A DNA stretch of 56,622 bases from Bacteroidia bacterium. GTDB lineage: Bacteria > Bacteroidota > Bacteroidia > CAILMK01 > JBBDIG01. The translations under genes were made by a program, and so were the position numbers. The notes under the pieces were generated by a model that did no database searches, had not been told where the DNA came from, and worked only from the letters and a program-made list of their open reading frames with translations. Below are positions 51,843-56,622 of this stretch, piece after piece; positions within the stretch are counted from its first letter, which is position 1, and each line of letters begins with the position of its first letter. The stretch lies in NCBI GenBank assembly GCA_040880525.1, contig JBBDIG010000019.1:95116-151737 (forward strand), given 5' to 3'.

Positions 51843-52483
51843 TAAACCTTGGCGAAAGCAATTCCCTTGTAAATGAATTCGTAAGTGAACTGCGAGATGA
51901 AACGGGGCAGCAAGACCGGATGCGATTCAGAAGAAACCTCATCCGGCTGGGAGAGATCTTCGCCTATGAGATCAGCAAGCACCTGGAGTGGGAGAATCGT
52001 GAGGTAACCACACCCCTGGGGGTTTCCACAATTCCCCGGCTCAAGGATCAGCCGGTATTGGCCGCCATTCTGCGGGCCGCACTGCCCATGCACCAGGGAA
52101 TGCTGAATTTCTTTGACAAGGCTGACAACGCATTTATCTCCGCATATCGCCAACCCTCTTCAGAAGACGGTTTTGAGATCAGAATAGAATACGTTTCCGC
52201 TCCTGCGCTGGCTGACAGGGTGATTGTGGTGGTAGATCCCATGCTGGCCACAGGTTCTTCCCTGGTACTTGCCTGCGAAGAATTATTAAAAAATGCCAAA
52301 CCAAAACACCTGCACCTGGTAAGCGTTATCAGCAGCGTTGTGGGCATTGACTTCGTAAAGCACCGCCTGAGCAACTTCACCATCTGGACCGCAGCGATTG
52401 ATGAAGAGCTCACTGCCAAAGCGTACATTGTGCCCGGCCTGGGTGATGCAGGCGATCTTGCCTATGGCGAAAAAGACGTATGA
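51827..52483 (+). CDS. upp: uracil phosphoribosyltransferase
   Basis: A 218-residue enzyme that makes UMP from uracil and PRPP in pyrimidine salvage. Seen: LGVSTIPRLKDQPVLAAILRAA, the PRPP-binding VVVDPMLATGSSLVLA and the uracil-site stretch YIVPGLGDAGDLAYG. Length and ending are standard. It starts at ATG 51827 inside the last codons of the preceding gene (16-base overlap), so it is co-transcribed. With the PyrR homolog at 42.5 kb it gives the organism two candidate uracil salvage enzymes. Confidence 0.95.
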   Translation: MVQRVINLGESNSLVNEFVSELRDETGQQDRMRFRRNLIRLGEIFAYEISKHLEWENREVTTPLGVSTIPRLKDQPVLAAILRAALPMHQGMLNFFDKADNAFISAYRQPSSEDGFEIRIEYVSAPALADRVIVVVDPMLATGSSLVLACEELLKNAKPKHLHLVSVISSVVGIDFVKHRLSNFTIWTAAIDEELTAKAYIVPGLGDAGDLAYGEKDV

Positions 52484-52501
52484 TTTCTCAAATTTTGCTG
52501 A

Positions 52502-53458
52502 ATGTTAGAAGCCGTAGCCTTTCTTATTCTGGGAGTAGTCGTTCTTCTGGGAGGAGGCGAATTGCTGGTGCGCGAAGCTATAAAAGTTGCTTTGCGGGCG
52601 AGGATTTCCATTCTGGTCGTAGCCTCCACTATTGTGGCTTTTGCTACCTCCGCTCCTGAGCTTGTGGTGAGCATCTATGCCGCCTTTTTCGGCACTCCTG
52701 ATATTTCTGTCGGAAATGTAGTGGGATCCAACATTTCCAACATCGGACTTATCCTAGGCGCCACGGCCATCATCCGGCCCGTAATCCTCCGAAAAACCAC
52801 CCTCACCTTCGACTGGCCCATAATGATCATTTCAGCATTAATGCTCATTATCTTTTCCTGGAACTTTAGTCTTGGCTTTATAGAAGGCAGCATTTTCATT
52901 ATTTGCCTCATTTTCTACAGTTCCTATCTCATCATTAATTCCCGCAAATCAGGCGTGGACCAGAGCAATCCCGCAAAAGAGATAGAGGAAGAAGAGAAGA
53001 AAGCAAAAAAGCATCGCCCGGTGATCGTTCATATTGTATTGCTGCTGGTCGCTATTTTGGCGCTTTACCTCGGCTCCAGGTGGTTCGTTTGGGGAGCCAC
53101 AGAACTTGCTGTTTATTTTGGCGTGAGTGAACGAATCGTTGCCCTCACCATCGTCTCAATCGGAACCAGCCTGCCGGAAATGATGACCTCCATTATTGCG
53201 GTGGTGAAACGAAATGCTGACATCGCTGTCGGGAGCCTGGTCGGCTCCAACATATTTAATATCTTCAGCATTCTGGGCATTACAGCCTTATTAAAGCCTA
53301 TTCAAATATCAGAAGTGTTTTTGCAGCTCGACTATTTTTGGATGATCGGCCTGTCCCTTCTCCTCTTTCCGCTCATGCATAAGCATGACAAGATCACTCG
53401 TGGCGGAGGATTCATGCTTCTGGGTTTTTACCTGCTCTATCTTGTTTATATACTGTGA
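52502..53458 (+). CDS. calcium/sodium antiporter (CaCA, YrbG-like)
   Basis: A 318-residue membrane exchanger with ten or so membrane segments. Both alpha repeats are clear: AFATSAPELVVSI and GTSLPEMMTSIIA, each with a nearby GNVVGSNISNIGL or GSLVGSNIFNIFSI block, the ion-coordinating hallmark of the CaCA superfamily. It would exchange Ca2+ for Na+ or H+. A charged cytoplasmic loop (EIEEEEKKAKKH) divides the halves. Its stop overlaps the next gene start as TGATG. Confidence 0.93.
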   Translation: MLEAVAFLILGVVVLLGGGELLVREAIKVALRARISILVVASTIVAFATSAPELVVSIYAAFFGTPDISVGNVVGSNISNIGLILGATAIIRPVILRKTTLTFDWPIMIISALMLIIFSWNFSLGFIEGSIFIICLIFYSSYLIINSRKSGVDQSNPAKEIEEEEKKAKKHRPVIVHIVLLLVAILALYLGSRWFVWGATELAVYFGVSERIVALTIVSIGTSLPEMMTSIIAVVKRNADIAVGSLVGSNIFNIFSILGITALLKPIQISEVFLQLDYFWMIGLSLLLFPLMHKHDKITRGGGFMLLGFYLLYLVYIL

Positions 53459-53991
53459 TGGAACAGGCGCTGAAAATACTCAGTGTGATAGCCCTCTGTT
53501 CCTTTAAATACCTGATGGGAAACGGGCTTGCCATAGTGTATGGATTCGACTTTTTTACCGCACTGCTTTCCACGGTGGCCGGAGGTGTAGCCGGTGTAAT
53601 CTTCTTCATTTATCTGGGCCACCAGGCACGGAAAGCACTGGCCTACTTCTTCCCCGGATTGCGAAACCTGCGGCCCGCATGGAGTGTCCCGCTTAGCAGC
53701 AAAACCGGAACAGGACCGGAGAGCACAAAGCCAGAAAAACCCATGAGCCGCAAAGAGCGGTGGATACAACGCATTATAAATAACTATGGGCTGGCCGGCA
53801 TAGCAATACTCACCCCTGTGCTTTTTACTGTGCCTGTCGGGGCATTCATCGCTGTGGCCCTGGATTTTCCCCGGCTCAGGATTGTCTTTTATATGGCCGG
53901 ATCATTTTTCCTCTGGTCCCTTTTTATGCTTGGCCTGGCATCTCTTACCGGCATTGATGTGCCATCGCTTTACCGTGATCTGGAATTTTAA
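53458..53991 (+). CDS. hypothetical membrane protein
   Basis: A 177-residue protein with four hydrophobic segments (near residues 5-30, 33-55, 110-135 and 140-165) and a charged central loop (TGPESTKPEKPMSRKER). The end (TVPVGAFIAVALDFPRLRIVFYMAGSFFLWS) slightly recalls small multidrug-export or SNARE-associated-type membrane proteins, but no assignment is safe. A GTG at 53455 precedes; ATG 53458 overlaps the stop of the exchanger gene, so translation is coupled. It ends at the boundary with the AT-rich region. Confidence 0.75.
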   Translation: MEQALKILSVIALCSFKYLMGNGLAIVYGFDFFTALLSTVAGGVAGVIFFIYLGHQARKALAYFFPGLRNLRPAWSVPLSSKTGTGPESTKPEKPMSRKERWIQRIINNYGLAGIAILTPVLFTVPVGAFIAVALDFPRLRIVFYMAGSFFLWSLFMLGLASLTGIDVPSLYRDLEF

Positions 53992-54302
53992 GCAATCAAG
54001 TCAGCAGACCGTATCAACGCTTACGAAGTATTTTCCTTCTTTGCTGAGAAACTTGTGTTTACGGCTTCTACCGCTTAGTTTTGCTAAAGGTGATGGGATT
54101 AAGATACGCGCCCCAGGAGCGTGCCAGATCAGGGGTGTTCAGTATCCATTGAGAATATTGATATTTGAAGGTTGAGGGCTAAACTTGATAAAAATCACAT
54201 AATAACACCCTCAGTGGAGGGCTAAATGTGATAAAATGACATATATAAACAAGTTGTGCGTCAGCTAAAAAAACCACTAACCGAAATATTAAACCGTAAA
54301 CC
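53992..54302. other. 311-bp gap at the edge of the AT-rich region
   Basis: No gene. It contains two direct repeats with the sequence GAGGGCTAAA followed by a TGATAAAA-type stretch (54174-54200 and 54217-54243), about 43 bases apart. Near the end GTTGTGCG occurs at 54253-54260, 50 bases before the next start codon; it resembles the outer end of the attC-like palindrome found after the next gene. Composition changes to AT-rich from about 54.2 kb. Confidence 0.55.
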
Positions 54303-55544
54303 ATGAACAAATTATCAAAGTACATTTTGGGTTTGGCCCTTACATTAATTGGAGTAGTAACAATAGCAAAAACATCGTTTCTCGGTGGACTACTCATAAT
54401 TATTACCGGATTAAGTCTAATTCCACCAATATCAGACAAACTCATTGAAAGACTTTCTTTTCTTGCAAAGAGACCAGTCAGAATAGCGTTTAAAATAAGT
54501 CTTTTGATTCTTGGACTTGCTGTAACAGGTAGTACATTGGACAAGCAAGAACCTGAAATAAATAGCACCAATTTAGCTCAAGGTTCTGCCTCGGAAAAAT
54601 CTCCGTATCAGAACTATTTAAACGAAGTCGAAAAAAGAGTAGCCTCACTCCCCGAAGAACAAAAGGCATGGAGAAATAACAAATTGACTGAACTCAAGGA
54701 AATGAACACTTACAAATTACTTGTAGATAACGAAACCGTTTCAGTAGATTACATTCCTGTCCTAAATGCCATTTCTAACGGAATGACATACATAAGTTCG
54801 GAAGGATTTAGTGTAGATGAAGTAATCATCAAGCGACTTGAACAAATGACAAATGGAGACGAATTAGTAAGATTTTCAATAACCGTAATAGGACTTGCAC
54901 AACCACAACGCGGTGGCTTGACTAATGAAATCATTGATGTTTTCGTCCGCTACAAAAATCGCTACAAGTATTATGGTGAACCAAGTGTAGTATTCGATGC
55001 CGATGGCAAGCAGACAGGAAAAATAGAATTCAACTATGACTTGTCTTCGCTATTTGGTGTTATTGCCCCGACAAACAAAGAAGTCCTAAATGCGGTTTAT
55101 GAGGCTCGTTCAAAAGGACTATCCGTATGGAACGATGAAGGAGACTACACTTACAACTATATTGCTACAAAAAGAGGTTATAACGACTACTTGAAACGAA
55201 TTTATCCAAGTAGCCCATATTACATTGACGCAGACTTTGAATTATCGGCAACTCAACTATTCAAAGCTTATGACGACAACGAAGTTGCTGCCGATGACAA
55301 ATACTTAGATCGAAAACTAATGGTTCACGGTGTCATTGAAGACATTGGGAAAGACATCATGGGAGACCCTTATGTGTCTCTCGGTGTGGACTACTTACAG
55401 AGCGTAAATTGTTATTTCTCGGACGACAACATGAACGTCATTTCAAAATTGAGAAAGGGACAAAACCTGACCGTTATCGGAGTCTGTAAGGGGAAAACAT
55501 TGAACATTTCGGTTAGTTTGAACGACTGTATAATTTGGGAATAA
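54303..55544 (+). CDS. membrane protein with C-terminal tRNA_anti-like (OB) domain
   Basis: A 413-residue protein. Two hydrophobic segments open it (residues about 7-45, LGLALTLIGVVTIAKTSFLGGLLIIITGLSLI) and a third follows near 60-80. The long middle part is hydrophilic. The C-terminal 100 residues (ATQLFKAYDDNEVAADDKYL to the end, containing KLMVHGVIEDIGK and LRKGQNLTVIGVCKGKT) match the tRNA_anti-like/OB-fold domain, which is found at the ends of many accessory membrane proteins. No function is established. AT-rich codon use differs from the genes before it. The attC-like element follows 15 bases after the stop. Confidence 0.75.
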   Translation: MNKLSKYILGLALTLIGVVTIAKTSFLGGLLIIITGLSLIPPISDKLIERLSFLAKRPVRIAFKISLLILGLAVTGSTLDKQEPEINSTNLAQGSASEKSPYQNYLNEVEKRVASLPEEQKAWRNNKLTELKEMNTYKLLVDNETVSVDYIPVLNAISNGMTYISSEGFSVDEVIIKRLEQMTNGDELVRFSITVIGLAQPQRGGLTNEIIDVFVRYKNRYKYYGEPSVVFDADGKQTGKIEFNYDLSSLFGVIAPTNKEVLNAVYEARSKGLSVWNDEGDYTYNYIATKRGYNDYLKRIYPSSPYYIDADFELSATQLFKAYDDNEVAADDKYLDRKLMVHGVIEDIGKDIMGDPYVSLGVDYLQSVNCYFSDDNMNVISKLRKGQNLTVIGVCKGKTLNISVSLNDCIIWE

Positions 55545-55558
55545 AGAAAAAGCCGAAC

Positions 55559-55689
55559 GCACAACACAGGCTATAGCAAATGCGGGCTGAGTGCTTAAAT
55601 ATCAACATATTACAACCAATCAACTTTACGGTACGCAGACAAGAAATTGGTTTCTAATCCCGCACTTGCCATAGCCAAATCCGTTGTCA
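55559..55689 (+). repeat. attC-like imperfect palindrome between accessory genes
   Basis: Left GGCTATAGCAAATGCGGG (55569-55586) and right CCCGCACTTGCCATAGCC (55659-55676) pair at 16 of 18 positions. Outside them ACAAC (55561-55565) pairs with GTTGT (55683-55687), and an inner AACCAAT/ATTGGTT lies at 55614-55620 and 55646-55652. The left end GCACAAC (55559-55565) differs from the attC box RYYYAAC at one base; the right end GTTGTCA fits GTTRRRY less well. The next start codon is about 20 bases on. No integrase was found in the window. Confidence 0.5.
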
Positions 55690-55707
55690 CACATTTAAAA
55701 ACGACAC

Positions 55708-56610
55708 ATGAAAAGTAAAACGACAGCAGCATTATTGGCTTTCTTTTTAGGTGGACTTGGTGTTCACAGATTTTATCTCGGACAACCAATTTTGGGAATT
55801 GTCTATTTGCTTCTCTGTTGGACCTTTATTCCTGCAATAGTTGGCCTAATTGATTTCATAGTCTTGCTATCATATTCTGACCAAAAATTTAACTCAAAGT
55901 ACAATAAGTCAAGTATTCAAAAGACGAGACATTCAGAAGCTATATCAAATTCTGACAAAGGCAAAACGAACACCGATAAATTGGTTAATGTAACAAGTCG
56001 AAAAGTTGGTAATAACACAACGGAAATGACAATCGACCTTAATGAAGAAAACATAGTTGCACTTTTTAAGGAGAAACAAGAGCAAAGAGAAGCAGAAATA
56101 AAAAACTTCAACTATGTTCCAATGCAAATCCAGCGTCAAGGTATTCAACTTCTTGAAAGCATTAACATATTAAACACAACGAAAAGTATTGACACATTAA
56201 TTGGACGATATGAGTTTATTTCTAACATGTATGACAACTTTGTAAAAGCCTCCTACAATAAAAGGTATATTTCTGATATTCAAGTGGCAATTGACCAATA
56301 CAAGTCAATGTACTATGATAGAATTTTAAAAGACTACGAACTTCAACTTTTAGTACAACCAGAGCACGAAAAATTAACCGACTACTATTCTGACTGCCTT
56401 TTCAACTGTTTCAATGGATTTTACAAAGAGCAAAAAGAACAGATTGAAACCCTTAAAAGAGACGATGCAAAGCAAAGAAGAAAAGAAAAGATTATTGAAG
56501 TAGCGGATAATACAATATCAGAGTTCGACAAAAACGGCTCAGACAATGACCGATTTAAGCCTTTATTATGTCTTAGCCCCCTAATAAGCTGGAGTAAAAT
56601 CACATTTTAA
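55708..56610 (+). CDS. TM2-domain protein, possibly truncated
   Basis: A 300-residue protein that begins with a TM2 domain (residues about 1-60): AALLAFFLGGLGVHRFYLGQ and LLLCWTFIPAIVGLIDFIVLL are the two membrane segments with the signature GVHRFYLG. The remainder is hydrophilic and helical (residues 75-270), ending with coiled-coil-like KEQKEQIETLKRDDAKQRRKEK. The last 25 residues turn abruptly hydrophobic (LLCLSPLISW), and the DNA there has AAAATCACAT, similar to the 54.2-kb direct repeats. This may mark an insertion that replaced the real C-terminus. TM2 function is not proven. Confidence 0.7.
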   Translation: MKSKTTAALLAFFLGGLGVHRFYLGQPILGIVYLLLCWTFIPAIVGLIDFIVLLSYSDQKFNSKYNKSSIQKTRHSEAISNSDKGKTNTDKLVNVTSRKVGNNTTEMTIDLNEENIVALFKEKQEQREAEIKNFNYVPMQIQRQGIQLLESINILNTTKSIDTLIGRYEFISNMYDNFVKASYNKRYISDIQVAIDQYKSMYYDRILKDYELQLLVQPEHEKLTDYYSDCLFNCFNGFYKEQKEQIETLKRDDAKQRRKEKIIEVADNTISEFDKNGSDNDRFKPLLCLSPLISWSKITF

Positions 56611-56622
56611 TTTAGGTCTGCT

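Overview
The window comes from a member of the Bacteroidota. Three things point there: a 1,648-residue surface protein with a type IX secretion (T9SS) C-terminal sorting domain, several SCK/ISSC-type lipoproteins, and Bacteroidota-type promoters (-7 box TAnnTTTG) in front of many genes. The gene order leucine dehydrogenase / nusB / DUF1573 lipoprotein / yajC / CdaR-like / coaE and the fused alpha-beta 2-oxoacid dehydrogenase E1 fit the same phylum. The order or family cannot be fixed from the sequence. No rRNA or tRNA gene was found.

Layout. Positions 1-470 hold a 118-bp tandem repeat and decayed copies of it. 0.47-4.1 kb has small accessory enzymes of uncharacterised families (DUF1801, DUF2071, SRPBCC, DUF5996), then rsmE. 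4.1-11.2 kb holds an NhaC-type antiporter with a periplasmic N-terminal domain and the giant T9SS adhesin-like protein. 11.2-23.0 kb is mixed: a lipoprotein, E1 alpha-beta, a methyltransferase, a serine hydrolase, a broken PIN toxin, two glycosyltransferases, a LolC/E-type permease, a baeRF protein, an ECF sigma/anti-sigma pair and meaB. 23.2-27.6 kb has a YhcG-type nuclease with an in-frame gene remnant behind its stop codon, and a two-gene electron-transfer module (FAD oxidoreductase plus membrane polyferredoxin). 27.9-33.4 kb has metabolic and envelope genes, mostly on the minus strand. 33.4-40.1 kb is the housekeeping core up to gyrB.

40.2-40.6 kb is a gene-free stretch full of related inverted motifs. 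40.6-46 kb holds a methyltransferase, a PPIase lipoprotein, an EVE protein, pyrR, the rimK/zinc-protease pair with an outer-membrane protein, and a shikimate kinase. 46-51.8 kb is a small surface-polysaccharide group (CpsB-type phosphatase, lipid-linked-sugar-type ABC exporter, deacetylase-like protein, FemAB/GNAT-like protein), followed by upp, a Ca/Na exchanger and a membrane protein.

From about 54.0 kb to the end the base composition becomes clearly more AT-rich. Two orphan membrane-associated genes (tRNA_anti-like domain and TM2 domain) are separated by a 130-bp imperfect palindrome that resembles an integron attC site. With the direct repeats in front of them, this looks like the edge of an accessory cassette region, and it is the most interesting part of the window together with the structured 40.3-kb region and the YhcG locus. 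No complete, recognisable novel multi-gene system was seen.
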